This document shows positions 1-11,527 of a stretch of DNA of 38,747 bases, piece after piece (the first letter of the stretch is position 1; each line of letters opens with the position of its first letter). A program made the position numbers and the translations under genes. Source of the DNA: UBA5026 sp949065595 (GTDB lineage: Bacteria > Bacillota_I > Bacilli_A > RF39 > UBA660); assembly GCA_949065595.1 (NCBI GenBank), contig CARSXK010000011.1, positions 1-38,747 on the forward strand. The letters are read 5' to 3'. The notes beneath the pieces are model-generated. The model saw nothing but the letters and a program-made list of their open reading frames with translations. It was not told where the DNA came from and ran no database searches.

Positions 1-1723
<1,723 letters not shown>

Positions 1724-1930
1724 ATTTTTGTATTTTCCTAATTTGATTGAGATAATTTTAATGTAATACATACGACAGTATCCAATTTCCATCAAAAAAT
1801 TGGGGCTTATGTATTACTACCACATTATCAAGTTTTCAAAGAACTATTTTCTTGAGAGAAATAATCTCTCAAAACTAAGCAAAAGTGTCATTCATAAGTT
1901 AAGATACGAATAAATTTAATCTTTCTCCAT
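1724..1930 (-). other. 16S-23S spacer without tRNA, with processing stems
   Basis: About 207 bases with no tRNA. On the transcribed strand it holds TTTTGCTTAGTTTTGAGAG, complementary to the 16S leader sequence CTTTGAAAACTGAGCAAAA (about 3552-3572), so the two can form the long stem around pre-16S that RNase III cuts. A second CTTTGAAAACTT copy and a stem TAATACATA...TATGTATTA precede 23S and likely serve 23S processing. The pairing is read from the sequence; the processing role is known for Bacillota rRNA operons. Confidence 0.75.
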
Positions 1931-3505
<1,575 letters not shown>

Positions 3506-3593
3506 ATATTTTTTGTTCATTTGAATTGTTTTATCCTAACTTTGAATTGACTTTTTGCTCAGTTTTCAAAGATCATTTTCCTGCCTTCTTTTT

Positions 3594-3659
3594 CGTGAAA
3601 GCACTACTAATATATCATTTGCTATTCACCATGTCAAGAACTTTTTTCACTTTTTTTCA
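3594..3659. repeat. rRNA promoter repeat, copy proximal to 16S
   Basis: One of two copies of a 65-66 bp direct repeat (the other is 3786-3850). The copies differ essentially by one extra T in a T run. The repeat contains a full promoter plus the first transcribed bases (GTAGTGCTTTCACG) and an A/T-rich upstream stretch, so it looks like a duplicated rRNA promoter cassette. Confidence 0.9.
3609..3637 (-). promoter_or_regulatory. rRNA promoter P2 (TTGACA-17-TATATT)
   Basis: Reverse strand: -35 TTGACA at 3632-3637, a 17-base spacer, -10 TATATT at 3609-3614. An A-rich stretch lies just upstream and could act as an UP element. It starts transcription roughly 100 bases before 16S. Confidence 0.85.
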
Positions 3660-3694
3660 TTTTTCTTTCTTTTTCGATTTTATTCACCAAATAT

Positions 3695-3711
3695 TGACAT
3701 AAAAGATGTCA
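3695..3711. promoter_or_regulatory. Palindrome between the two rRNA promoters
   Basis: TGACAT-AAAAG-ATGTCA is a perfect 6-bp inverted repeat with a 5-base centre between the tandem rRNA promoters. It could be an operator or only chance in AT-rich DNA. No binding protein can be named. Confidence 0.25.
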
Positions 3712-3785
3712 CATCAGTTCAATAAAATTTCAAAGTTTAAATAAAAATGGAAATAAAGTAATACTTATTTTTCTTGCGCTTTTCC

Positions 3786-3850
3786 CGTGAAAGCACTACT
3801 AATATATCATTTGCTATTCACCATGTCAAGAACTTTTTCACTTTTTTTCA
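3786..3850. repeat. rRNA promoter repeat, distal copy
   Basis: Second copy of the 65-bp cassette at 3594-3659, 192 bp further upstream of 16S. It includes promoter P1. Confidence 0.9.
3801..3829 (-). promoter_or_regulatory. rRNA promoter P1 (TTGACA-17-TATATT)
   Basis: Reverse strand: -35 TTGACA at 3824-3829, 17-base spacer, -10 TATATT at 3801-3806. It is identical in core to P2. Confidence 0.85.
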
Positions 3851-3898
3851 AAAATTCTTAACTTCTCTTAAATATATGTCAAAACGATGTAGATATTC

Positions 3899-4441
3899 CT
3901 ATTTATTTTCATTTTTTATTTTTTTGTAAATTTCATGATATTTTATATTTTGTTCAGCTTGAAATATCTTTGCACCATCTTTATATAAATGTATGAGTTC
4001 ATCAAGCCCATTATGAATCGCAATATCAAGTGAATCAGAATAATGCATTAGTTGCTTATGATATTTATATTCCATTCGATCTAAAATTCGATATTCTCCA
4101 GAAGGATAAATACGAACATCCAAATCATAATCAATATATTTAATTACCCCTTCTTCTATAATATAGGGAGATTCTACATTGCAATAATAGGATATGCCAT
4201 CTTGTTTTAATTGTGCTATTACATTAAACCACTTGTTACGAAAAAAATAAATAACGGCAGGTTCTTTGGTTCTCCATGTTCTGCCATCTGCTTCTGTTAC
4301 TAAAGTATGATCATTTCCAAAAACAATATAATCTTTCTGAATATCTAATACAATGGCTTCTTGCCAAGCACAATGTACTTTGCCATCGTGTTTATAGCAA
4401 TGGATTTGAAATGGATCTCCAATACAAATCGGTTTCATCAT
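3899..4441 (-). CDS. DUF402 nucleoside di-/triphosphatase (Ntdp/YgaC type)
   Basis: A 180-aa soluble protein that resembles the DUF402 family, whose characterised Bacillota members (B. subtilis YgaC, S. aureus Ntdp) hydrolyse nucleoside tri- and diphosphates. The fold's conserved stretches are visible: W(R)TKEPAVIYF near residue 60, YYCNVESPYIIEEG, then YIDYDLDVRIYPSGEYRILD, an acidic metal-binding-type segment. The start is the ATG at 4439-4441, preceded by AGGAAGAAGG. A reading frame continues upstream to 4501 but would add a 20-residue hydrophobic, Cys-rich extension not expected in the family. It lies between the rRNA promoters and the S41 protease gene. The family call is good; the substrate is inferred. 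Confidence 0.82.
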   Translation of the reverse strand: MMKPICIGDPFQIHCYKHDGKVHCAWQEAIVLDIQKDYIVFGNDHTLVTEADGRTWRTKEPAVIYFFRNKWFNVIAQLKQDGISYYCNVESPYIIEEGVIKYIDYDLDVRIYPSGEYRILDRMEYKYHKQLMHYSDSLDIAIHNGLDELIHLYKDGAKIFQAEQNIKYHEIYKKIKNENK

Positions 4442-4503
4442 GTTCGCCTTCTTCCTGTTACACATTATACAGGAAACTATCCAAAAAGAAAAGAAGCACA
4501 TTT

Positions 4504-5706
4504 TTACTCACTCAAGTAACGTAGTGCTTCTTGCAATTGATTATCTGTTATGTCAGATGGATTGGTAAAATAGTTTACATCCAATTGGATTTCTATATCA
4601 GGTGCAATTCCTTTTTTGTGAATCCAATTACCATTTGGTGTTAACCATTTTTTAGTAGTAAACTTATATTCAATATGATCATCTACATCAACCAGTTCTT
4701 GTACAGTTCCCTTTCCATAACTTGTCTGTCCAATAATAGTTGCTCCATAGGATTCTTTCAGTGCCCCACTTAATAGTTCCGCAGCAGAAGCACTATTGCC
4801 ATTTTGCAAAATGATAATCGGATATTTCTTGGTTTGATTTCCTTTAGAGTAATATTTAGTGGTTTGCCCTTTCATTTCAATTTGATATATAACTTTCGTT
4901 TGATCCAAAAACAAGCTTACGATATTGGTGGCGGTTGTCAAATGTCCACCAGAATTTTCACGCACATCAATAATAAGAGATTCAATTCCTTCTTCTTCTA
5001 ATGATTGTAATTCTTTTTGAAATTGTTGATCTGTTATTGTAGAAAATATTCCAAAATAAATGTAGCCTATTTTTTTCCCATTTTGTTCATAGATTTTAGA
5101 ACTTACAGAGGGAATTTCAACAATTGCCTTTTTGACATAAATATCTAATTTTTCTTCTCCACGAAGAACAGTCAAAGTAAATTGCTCTAAATTATGTTCT
5201 TTTACATATTTAGTCAACTCTGATTTATCTTTATTTGTCATATCTTTTCCATCAATGGCCATTACAATATCATTGACTAGTACACCGGCTTGTGCAGCTG
5301 GCGAAGATGGAAATACCCCCACAATTTGAATATTACCTTCTTGATTGTTTATAATTTCAATTCCAATTCCACTATAATTTCCATTTAATGACATATTAAA
5401 ATTTTCAGAATCTGATTCATCAATAAAGGTAGAATAAGGATCATCTAAAGCCTCTACCATTCCTGCTATCGCACCATTTAACAATGTTTCATCATCAATT
5501 TCTTCATAGTAATGATCTTTAATATATTGATAATGGTCTAATAGTTTTGAAATCAATTCATTTTCAGATTTAATTGTTGGATTTGCTCCAAAACGAGATG
5601 AAATCGTCATTCCCATAAAAATACTAACAATACAAGTAATTATAATAAGAAAAACCACCTCAAATGTATGAAATGTATTTTTAGATTCTCTTTTTTTCCC
5701 TATCAT
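4504..5706 (-). CDS. S41 family carboxyl-terminal processing protease with PDZ domain
   Basis: A 400-aa membrane-anchored serine protease of the CtpA/CtpB family. Residues 16-36 form one transmembrane segment, about 105-190 a PDZ domain (YSGIGIEI, PSSPAAQAGV), and about 200-375 the S41 domain. The catalytic Ser307 lies in NSASAAE and the general-base Lys332 in YGKGTVQ. The protein acts outside the membrane, cutting unfolded or regulatory proteins near their C termini. In B. subtilis the relative CtpB activates SpoIVFB during sporulation; here that role is only suggested by the many spore genes in the window. The start ATG has AAGAAGGTG upstream. It lacks the C-terminal peptidoglycan-binding domain found in some relatives. 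Confidence 0.93.
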   Translation of the reverse strand: MIGKKRESKNTFHTFEVVFLIIITCIVSIFMGMTISSRFGANPTIKSENELISKLLDHYQYIKDHYYEEIDDETLLNGAIAGMVEALDDPYSTFIDESDSENFNMSLNGNYSGIGIEIINNQEGNIQIVGVFPSSPAAQAGVLVNDIVMAIDGKDMTNKDKSELTKYVKEHNLEQFTLTVLRGEEKLDIYVKKAIVEIPSVSSKIYEQNGKKIGYIYFGIFSTITDQQFQKELQSLEEEGIESLIIDVRENSGGHLTTATNIVSLFLDQTKVIYQIEMKGQTTKYYSKGNQTKKYPIIILQNGNSASAAELLSGALKESYGATIIGQTSYGKGTVQELVDVDDHIEYKFTTKKWLTPNGNWIHKKGIAPDIEIQLDVNYFTNPSDITDNQLQEALRYLSE

Positions 5707-5764
5707 AATATCACCTTCTTAACTATAACATATTCCTTTTCTCGTGTCTATCATTCCGTCTAAA

Positions 5765-5790
5765 AGAAAAAAGGATATACACCTTTTTTA
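5765..5790 (-). terminator. Intrinsic terminator
   Basis: Reverse strand stem AAAAAAGG/CCTTTTTT-like around a TGTATAT loop followed by T residues, just after the stop at 5795. Confidence 0.75.
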
Positions 5791-5794
5791 CAAC

Positions 5795-6268
5795 TTATAA
5801 TGATTTCAAGATTTCTAAAATAGATTCACTGGTTTCATAATGTGCGACAAGTGCCCCATTTTGAATTCGAAAAAGTGTCGTTCCTGTTACCTTCAGATTT
5901 TCAGGTGTAAAATTAGCAGTTTCTCCAACAAACTTTTGATTAAATGCAGAGGCTAAATCTACTGTATAATAAGGAATTCCATTTTCCTTTTTACTATGCT
6001 GATTTAACAAATTTTCAAAAAGAGAAATATAAGGATCTTTTTTTTCTTCTACTAATACATAATAATCAGTTTCTTTTTGATGGTATAATTCTCCCAAAAG
6101 AATCTCATCATATTGAATAACAGATGGTGTTGTTGTAGGTTTGGTATAATCTCCTTTTTTACGACCTGTTGTAAAAACAGTTAACAGATAAAATATTAAA
6201 AATATAATGGTTACAACCACAATAATTCGAATAAAATTTCTCACTTCGTTTGGGTTCGTTTTTTCCAT
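5795..6268 (-). CDS. Membrane-anchored protein, thioredoxin-fold-like without cysteines
   Basis: A 157-aa protein with a charged N terminus, one membrane segment (about residues 13-31) and an outside domain. The domain reads like a thioredoxin fold (YYVLVEEKKDPYISLFENLL; IPYYTVDLASAFNQKF; VTGTTLFRIQNG with the typical VxGTPT-like turn), but no CxxC motif is present, so redox activity is not expected. It is flanked by the S41 protease and a lipoprotein, all envelope proteins, each with its own terminator. CAGGTGATAAC precedes the ATG. The function is unknown; the fold is inferred from the pattern only. Confidence 0.6.
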   Translation of the reverse strand: MEKTNPNEVRNFIRIIVVVTIIFLIFYLLTVFTTGRKKGDYTKPTTTPSVIQYDEILLGELYHQKETDYYVLVEEKKDPYISLFENLLNQHSKKENGIPYYTVDLASAFNQKFVGETANFTPENLKVTGTTLFRIQNGALVAHYETSESILEILKSL

Positions 6269-6302
6269 GTTATCACCTGAAAATCATTATATCATAAATT
6301 CA

Positions 6303-6333
6303 AAAAAATAGATACACGAAATATCTATTTTCC
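6303..6333 (-). terminator. Intrinsic terminator overlapping stop codon
   Basis: Reverse strand AAAATAGATA-TTTCGTG-TATCTATTTTTTT. The stop codon of the gene at 6325 lies inside the stem. Confidence 0.85.
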
Positions 6334-7317
6334 AATTGGAACTGTACTAATGGACTGTACTACTTTTAATAATTCTTCACCATCTAGCGTATCGGAAACC
6401 GCATAGTATTCAATTCCATTACTAATCCAATTAGCAGAATTGCTCGTAATGCTACCAACTGTATCCATTAAAATTTCCGGATCTCCATACACTGGTATGA
6501 CTACAAAATCTTCTTCTACACTCACTGTTTCTTCCACTAACATGAATGGTGATTCTCCAGCAAAAGTTAATATAATACGTTCTCCATTTTCTTTTTTAAC
6601 AATATCTTGACTCTCTAAATATGTATTTGCAGGCATATACATTGGATAAATAACATCATCAATCGTCTTGGAAGTTTCTTCAGTTACTTCACCCGTTTTC
6701 ATATTTTGATTAAGTTCAAAATAATCTTTATCAAATGTTGCACCCATATCTATTTTTTTATAGGTCATTCTCATGCGAACGATGCCCTCTTCATTTAATA
6801 CTTCTACTTTTTGAATATTTCCTTTTTTATCTAGATAAATTTTTTGATTTGTTAAATTTTTATTATTTGCATAATTGACAGTTGTGCTAATAATATATTG
6901 GTCGTTTTTTTCCTCTACTTTTTTAGATTTATCATTTTTGATATCTTTGACTAAAATCTGCATCAAATAACTTTGAGAATTGTTATATGGCCACTCACTT
7001 TGAAATTTAAAACTTTTGTTCAAACTTGGCGTTAATACATAAACACCTTCTGTGTTTTTTAGGATAATTTGTTCATGATTATTGGTTTGATTTTTTAAAC
7101 TAACACGAAATAAGTCATCTTTTTTATAGGATACTTCCACATCATATCGGTAACTATCTTCGTTATTGATAATTTCAAGTTCACCTGTTACATGATAACT
7201 TTTCACACTTTCTACTTTCTCTGTCAATGTGGCAGTAATATCTTTATTTCCCTTTCCAAAACAACCTGTCACAAGGACACAACAAAGAATAGTAGCACAC
7301 AAAATTTTTACTTTCAT
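6325..7317 (-). CDS. GerS/YdcC-like lipoprotein (LolA-type fold)
   Basis: A 330-aa lipoprotein. The signal peptide ends in the lipobox VTGC (Cys19). The mature part has the pattern of the LolA-like sporulation lipoproteins: a YHVTGELEI opening, alternating strands with KNTEGVYVLTP, and a central YLDKKGNIQKVEV. A further domain (about residues 225-330) contains YMPANTYLESQ and a C-terminal strand set resembling DUF4367-like domains. Known relatives are YdcC of B. subtilis (sigma-E regulon) and GerS of C. difficile, needed for cortex lysis with CwlD. A sigma-E-like promoter (7346-7373) and a cwlD gene at 32222 in the same window fit that role. GAGGTGAAAGA precedes the ATG. The role is inferred; the lipoprotein status is clear. 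Confidence 0.7.
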   Translation of the reverse strand: MKVKILCATILCCVLVTGCFGKGNKDITATLTEKVESVKSYHVTGELEIINNEDSYRYDVEVSYKKDDLFRVSLKNQTNNHEQIILKNTEGVYVLTPSLNKSFKFQSEWPYNNSQSYLMQILVKDIKNDKSKKVEEKNDQYIISTTVNYANNKNLTNQKIYLDKKGNIQKVEVLNEEGIVRMRMTYKKIDMGATFDKDYFELNQNMKTGEVTEETSKTIDDVIYPMYMPANTYLESQDIVKKENGERIILTFAGESPFMLVEETVSVEEDFVVIPVYGDPEILMDTVGSITSNSANWISNGIEYYAVSDTLDGEELLKVVQSISTVPIGK

Positions 7318-7345
7318 TCTTTCACCTCATATCGTATTTCACTTA

Positions 7346-7373
7346 ATTATATGGACTATTTTAAAAATTATGA
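7346..7373 (-). promoter_or_regulatory. Candidate sigma-E-type promoter
   Basis: Reverse strand TCATAAT at 7367-7373, 13-base spacer, CATATAAT at 7346-7353. This compares well with the sigma-E consensus (KMATATT, 13-15 bases, CATACANT) and lies about 30 bases before the lipoprotein start. It was read by eye in AT-rich DNA. Confidence 0.45.
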
Positions 7374-7425
7374 ATAATTTTCAAATGTTGGGAAAACATA
7401 ATAGTAAGACAGAAAGGAGAATTAT

Positions 7426-7623
7426 ATGGAAACGTTACAAAAAGTAGCTTTGGTCTTTACGATCATCGGTGCAATTGTATGGGGAATGATTGGATTATTC
7501 GATTTTAATATCATCGATGCTTTATTCAAAGATATGTATATTATTGCAAGAATCATCTACATCATCGTTGGAATATGTGGGCTTATTAATATAGGACTTC
7601 TTTTCAATCATATCGAAAAATAA
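7426..7623 (+). CDS. DUF378 small membrane protein
   Basis: A 65-aa protein with two transmembrane helices (about residues 5-25 and 38-60) and the conserved GAIVWGMIGLF...DII turn of the DUF378 family (YuzA in B. subtilis). The family function is unknown. It is one of few plus-strand genes here, placed divergently from the GerS-like lipoprotein and convergent with cdaR. AGAAAGGAGAATTAT gives a strong ribosome site just before the ATG at 7426. Confidence 0.85.
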   Translation: METLQKVALVFTIIGAIVWGMIGLFDFNIIDALFKDMYIIARIIYIIVGICGLINIGLLFNHIEK

Positions 7624-7650
7624 AACCCTCACAAACGTGAAGGTTTTTTG
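7624..7650. terminator. Terminator between convergent genes
   Basis: AACC-C-TCAC-AAAC-GTGA-A-GGTTTTTT on the plus strand, between the stops of the DUF378 gene and cdaR. The A-rich other side may let it serve both directions. Confidence 0.75.
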
Positions 7651-9009
7651 TTAATTTCTAGTCAATGTAATCCGAACTTTTTTGGTCTTTGAGGTATATT
7701 GTACTTTTGGATCTGTTCCTTCTACTTGTACTTCTACTTCGTATTCTCCAGGTTCCGTTAAACCAGTCAAATCGACTGAAGCAGTAATATCAGAAGCCCG
7801 AATGGCATCAATTACAGATTTTACACCTTTTAAGTTAACGGTTACACTTGCAGCACCACTATCTTTGGCATTAGCCCTTAATCCATCTGCAACATTTTTC
7901 ATATTAACTGTTACATTGTTAATATCTCTACTAGAAACAGCATCCAAAGTAACATTAACTGTTACATTTGTGACAGATACAGATCGTACCCCAATTGGTT
8001 TTGGAATTTCCAATTTATATTCTTTATTGGCTTTCAAATCTGTTACATCAATTTCAATTGGAATATAGTTAAGTGACTCTAACGCTTTCGCATCACCATA
8101 TACGATAACGTTGTTAACATTCGCACTCAATGTACTGATGGCTTGACCAAAGCTAACTTCTCCAACTGGTACAATGCGAAGTGGCACTTCTTTACTTGGT
8201 GATGAAATGACAACATCGACATCTATTTTTGAAGGAACAATTTCGACATCCACTACATTTCCTTCTGAATCATAAGCCTTTAAAGGCACGTCTTTCAAAG
8301 TCGTCGTCCCAACTTCAGTAGAAACTAAATTTTTAATATCCACTAATGCTTTTACTGATACCACTTGTTTCAACTGATGTTCAGCACCTTTAATGACAAT
8401 TTTATCAGTATCATAATTTACATTATCAATCACGTATTTTGAATCTAGACTATCTTGATTTAATACATCCACTGTTAATGTCCTTGTTTCTGATACTTTT
8501 CGATAAATGATAACAGTTGCGACTGATGGATTTACCATGTAATCAATTTTTCCTGCATTTTGTGTATATTCCATATTTACTTTATGAGTACCTGGTTTTA
8601 ATCCACTCAAATCAACGATTACATTATGGGAAGAGGATTGTTTTGCGATATATAAATCGGTTTTACTTCCAATCAATGTAATATCTACTGTTTTAGGCAA
8701 TCCTTCAATGACATATGCTTCTTCATTATAAATTACTTCTACTGGACGATTTTTTAACACTTCAGCAGAATTATCGGTAAACAAAATAATTTTTTGATCA
8801 ATGATAATAAAGATTGCAATTGCTAAAAATAAAGAAATAAATAATAATGTATTACTTTTAGACAACCAATTTTCAATTTTTCTTCCAGAATGATCAAATT
8901 TAGAAGAAATATATACGACCAATTTTGTAATAGGAACTACAATGTATTTATCAACAAAATATCCAACTTTACGTCCAATGATTCTAATTGTCCGAAGGAG
9001 TTTCTTCAT
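7651..9009 (-). CDS. cdaR: CdaR/YbbR-domain regulator of CdaA
   Basis: A 452-aa protein with a cytoplasmic N terminus, one membrane segment (about residues 51-70) and an extracytoplasmic region of four YbbR-type beta domains, each ending in VxVxxxP or VTVNVTL-like strands. In Bacillota it binds and modulates the diadenylate cyclase CdaA. Its start overlaps the 3' end of cdaA by 26 bases, with GAGGAGG inside cdaA as ribosome site, so the two are translationally linked. In many Bacillota glmM follows as third gene; here a terminator and a convergent gene follow instead. Confidence 0.93.
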   Translation of the reverse strand: MKKLLRTIRIIGRKVGYFVDKYIVVPITKLVVYISSKFDHSGRKIENWLSKSNTLLFISLFLAIAIFIIIDQKIILFTDNSAEVLKNRPVEVIYNEEAYVIEGLPKTVDITLIGSKTDLYIAKQSSSHNVIVDLSGLKPGTHKVNMEYTQNAGKIDYMVNPSVATVIIYRKVSETRTLTVDVLNQDSLDSKYVIDNVNYDTDKIVIKGAEHQLKQVVSVKALVDIKNLVSTEVGTTTLKDVPLKAYDSEGNVVDVEIVPSKIDVDVVISSPSKEVPLRIVPVGEVSFGQAISTLSANVNNVIVYGDAKALESLNYIPIEIDVTDLKANKEYKLEIPKPIGVRSVSVTNVTVNVTLDAVSSRDINNVTVNMKNVADGLRANAKDSGAASVTVNLKGVKSVIDAIRASDITASVDLTGLTEPGEYEVEVQVEGTDPKVQYTSKTKKVRITLTRN

Positions 9010-9814
9010 TGTCTACTACCTCCTCTTCTTCATCCACGATGAATGATTTTTTTGGTCTCAATTCTTCTAATAAAATCATTTTAACATCATCAATGGTTAA
9101 ATTGTAATTTAACTCTCCATTCATTGCGATAGAAAGTCTTCCTGTTTCTTCCGAAACGACCAATGCAATACAGTCTCCTGTTTCTGAAATTCCAAGGGCA
9201 GCACGGTGACGTGTTCCAAGTCGTTTACTAATTTTTAAATTATCACTGGTTGGAAATACCGCTCCTGCACTTGTAATTTTATCTCCTTGAATAATCACAC
9301 CACCATCGTGTAAGGGATTATTAGGGAAAAAGATGGAAATCAATAAATCAGAAGAAATATCGGCATAGATTTTTTTGGATTTTTGGATATAATCATTCAA
9401 GCTATTATCTCTTTCAATGACGATAAGGGCTCCAATTCTCTCTTTTTTAAGTGACTCCATTGCTCCTGTAATTTCATATACCATTTTTTCTCGTTCATCC
9501 ACTGTTAATACCTTATGACGTCCTAGTAATTGACTACGTCCTAATTGTTCCAATACATTTCGAATTTCTGGTTGAAAAATAACGATTAGAGCAAGTGGCC
9601 CCCAAGTAATGACATAATCTAACAAATATCCAATGGTAACCAAATCTAATATATCACTGATAATTTTAATGATAACAATAATTAAGATTCCTTTGAACAA
9701 AAGAACCATTTTTACATTTTTTCGTAAATTTTTTAAAATATAATAAAGTGCTAGCCAAACCAACAAAACATCAATTAATTTTGTCATGAATGACATGATT
9801 GTATCAAAAGTCAT
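8984..9814 (-). CDS. cdaA: Diadenylate cyclase CdaA (c-di-AMP synthase)
   Basis: A 276-aa enzyme that joins two ATP into cyclic di-AMP, a messenger for osmolyte and cell-wall control. Three membrane helices fill residues 8-95, then a DAC domain (about 100-250) with PLHDGG and GTRHRAALG, the two signature sites. The usual DGA is DGG here, a conservative change that probably still allows activity. The acidic tail (EEEEVVDNEE) overlaps the next gene. TGGAGGTAG precedes the ATG, and an extended -10 (TGTGATATAAT, about 9848-9858) lies upstream. Confidence 0.95.
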   Translation of the reverse strand: MTFDTIMSFMTKLIDVLLVWLALYYILKNLRKNVKMVLLFKGILIIVIIKIISDILDLVTIGYLLDYVITWGPLALIVIFQPEIRNVLEQLGRSQLLGRHKVLTVDEREKMVYEITGAMESLKKERIGALIVIERDNSLNDYIQKSKKIYADISSDLLISIFFPNNPLHDGGVIIQGDKITSAGAVFPTSDNLKISKRLGTRHRAALGISETGDCIALVVSEETGRLSIAMNGELNYNLTIDDVKMILLEELRPKKSFIVDEEEEVVDNEETPSDN

Positions 9815-9880
9815 AATCTACCTCCAATATTTTTACATTTCCAATTATATCACATATATTTTTTTTTGAAAACAACACAA

Positions 9881-9906
9881 AAAGAAAAAAGACCAAAAGG
9901 TCCTAA
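9881..9906 (-). terminator. Intrinsic terminator
   Basis: Reverse strand AGGACC-TTTT-GGTCTTTTTT, right at the stop of the acidic membrane protein gene. Confidence 0.85.
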
Positions 9907-10403
9907 AATCTCCAAATGTCATCATCAGAACTGCTATCATCTATATCTGTTTTTAATTCTTCAATATTTGGTAATTCTATATCCAACTCTTCTGTATCCT
10001 CTATATTTTTATAAGTATTTGGTGTCCCATCTAATCCTACATACAATTCTTCTGGAATTTCTTCTTCAGAAATAGCAGATTCATCATTTGTCTTCCAATC
10101 TTCTGCAGGCTCTGGTTCTTGAATTTCAATATCATCTAAACTTTCCATAGGTTCTTCTACTGATTCCTCTTCCACCAAAGCTACAGGAACTTCTTCTACT
10201 TTTTTTTCTACCTCTTCTTGCACAGGTGGAACTGCTACCGATGGTACAGGAATGACTTTTTCCAATGGCTTTTCTTTTTTGCGGTTTGATTTTTTTCCAA
10301 ACTGTGTTTTTTCTGCAAAATAACCAATGAGTGTCATCAGTAATACAATTCCACCCACTAAAAACCAAATATAATTGTCTATCACAAAATCTAAATAATC
10401 CAT
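9903..10403 (-). CDS. Small membrane protein with long acidic cytoplasmic tail
   Basis: A 166-aa protein. One membrane helix near the N terminus (about residues 10-28, IWFLVGGIVLLMTLIGYF) is followed by a basic patch (KKSNRKKEKP) and then about 120 residues rich in Glu, Asp, Pro and Val with low complexity. The positive-inside rule puts the acidic part in the cytoplasm. The start at 10403 is chosen because AGGAGGATAAAAAGT precedes it; longer frames upstream have no ribosome site. It is near trmL and cdaA but has its own terminator. No known family is recognised; it might be a scaffold or a membrane anchor for partners. Confidence 0.7.
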   Translation of the reverse strand: MDYLDFVIDNYIWFLVGGIVLLMTLIGYFAEKTQFGKKSNRKKEKPLEKVIPVPSVAVPPVQEEVEKKVEEVPVALVEEESVEEPMESLDDIEIQEPEPAEDWKTNDESAISEEEIPEELYVGLDGTPNTYKNIEDTEELDIELPNIEELKTDIDDSSSDDDIWRF

Positions 10404-10463
10404 ACTTTTTATCCTCCTATTCTTATCCATCATAACATCAAATGCAATATTTGACAATCATTT

Positions 10464-10970
10464 TTATTGTTCTAAATAATTTTCACCTTTAAATGGTTCT
10501 GTTGTTAATAAATTTGGATAATTTTGTTGACGTAATACTTCATAAAGCATAATCGCTACAGAATTAGATAAATTAAGAGCTCTTATGTTGCCATTCATTG
10601 GAATACGCATACAGCGTTCCAAATCATTTCTTAATATTTCTTTAGGAATACCAGTACTTTCTTTTCCAAAAATCAAATAAATCGATTCATCTACATTGGA
10701 AAAATCAAAACTAGTATGCGGTTTTTTACCATAGCGTGTTAAATAATAATAAATTCCTTTATTTTGGGTTTGAAATTCCCCAAAATTTTTATATACTGTA
10801 TAATCACAATGTTCCAAATAATTGACTGCAGATCGCTTGATATATTTTTCATCTAACGAAAAACCAAGTGGTTCAATCAAATGTAATTTTGCGCCTGTTC
10901 CAGCACAAGTCCGCATAATATTCCCTGTGTTTTGTGGGATTTCTGGTTCAAATAAAACAATATGAATCAT
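10464..10970 (-). CDS. trmL: tRNA (cytidine(34)-2'-O)-methyltransferase TrmL
   Basis: A 168-aa SPOUT-fold methyltransferase that 2'-O-methylates the wobble base of leucine tRNAs. Signature stretches are visible: VLFEPEIPQNTGNIMRTC at the start, FGKESTGIP for the first part of the SAM-binding trefoil knot, and IPMNGNIRALNLSNSVAI for the second. Length matches the family (about 155-170). The ATG overlaps the TGA of the preceding gene (ATGA), with GGAGG just upstream, so the two are co-translated. Confidence 0.95.
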   Translation of the reverse strand: MIHIVLFEPEIPQNTGNIMRTCAGTGAKLHLIEPLGFSLDEKYIKRSAVNYLEHCDYTVYKNFGEFQTQNKGIYYYLTRYGKKPHTSFDFSNVDESIYLIFGKESTGIPKEILRNDLERCMRIPMNGNIRALNLSNSVAIMLYEVLRQQNYPNLLTTEPFKGENYLEQ

Positions 10971-11455
10971 TCTTCCTCCAAATGATTTTGAATATAGTAA
11001 ATGACTTCTTTTGGATTTCTTTCCTGATTTTCAGTATATAAAGCATTAGTTTCTGCATCGTCTGATACAATAAGCACATTTGGATAAATCAATGTATCCA
11101 GCTGAAATATCGTTTTTATATTTTTTTCAGAACTAATTTTATGCATATCCATATATACAACATTTTTCGTCAAGTTTTGATCATTCATAAGAACCTTTAA
11201 CTGATTTTCAAACTCTTGGTAATTATCATCACTACTATCCGATATATAAATAATAACATCATGATTGTCTAAAATATAGTTTTCAATTTCGCTTTCTTTT
11301 ACCTCTGATAGAAAACGCATCCTGGTATGAATACTACTTTCATATGCTTTTTGTCTATGATAAAAATCAACAAAATAGGAAAGCAATGCGAATGTTACAA
11401 GTGTAATGATTCCTAAAATAATATAGTTTTTGTGAGGTATATTTCTTGTCTCCAT
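10967..11455 (-). CDS. Membrane-anchored protein, possible cysteine-free thioredoxin fold
   Basis: A 162-aa protein with one membrane helix (about residues 11-29) and an outside domain. The segment HDVIIYISDSSDDNYQEFE followed by VVYMDMHKI and YPNVLIVSDDAE resembles the order of strands in thioredoxin-like proteins, with Ser-Asp pairs where the active cysteines would sit. Redox chemistry is therefore unlikely. Its stop overlaps the trmL start by four bases. Neighbours upstream are a Clp-type AAA+ protein and a true thioredoxin-type lipoprotein. The function is unknown. Confidence 0.6.
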   Translation of the reverse strand: METRNIPHKNYIILGIITLVTFALLSYFVDFYHRQKAYESSIHTRMRFLSEVKESEIENYILDNHDVIIYISDSSDDNYQEFENQLKVLMNDQNLTKNVVYMDMHKISSEKNIKTIFQLDTLIYPNVLIVSDDAETNALYTENQERNPKEVIYYIQNHLEEE

Positions 11456-11527
11456 TTATGCACCGCCATTCTAATTATATTTTACCATATGTATATGTAA
11501 TACACAATTCATTTATGTAAATATCCA

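Noticed and set aside
1724..1930. tRNA-Ile/Ala in the rRNA spacer
   Set aside because: No cloverleaf can be formed; only processing stems are found.
7682..8068. 128-codon plus-strand frame within cdaR
   Set aside because: It is antisense to well-conserved YbbR domains and has no ribosome site.
10132..10368. 78-codon frame overlapping the acidic membrane protein in another frame
   Set aside because: It has basic low-complexity content caused by the repetitive Glu codons of the real gene.
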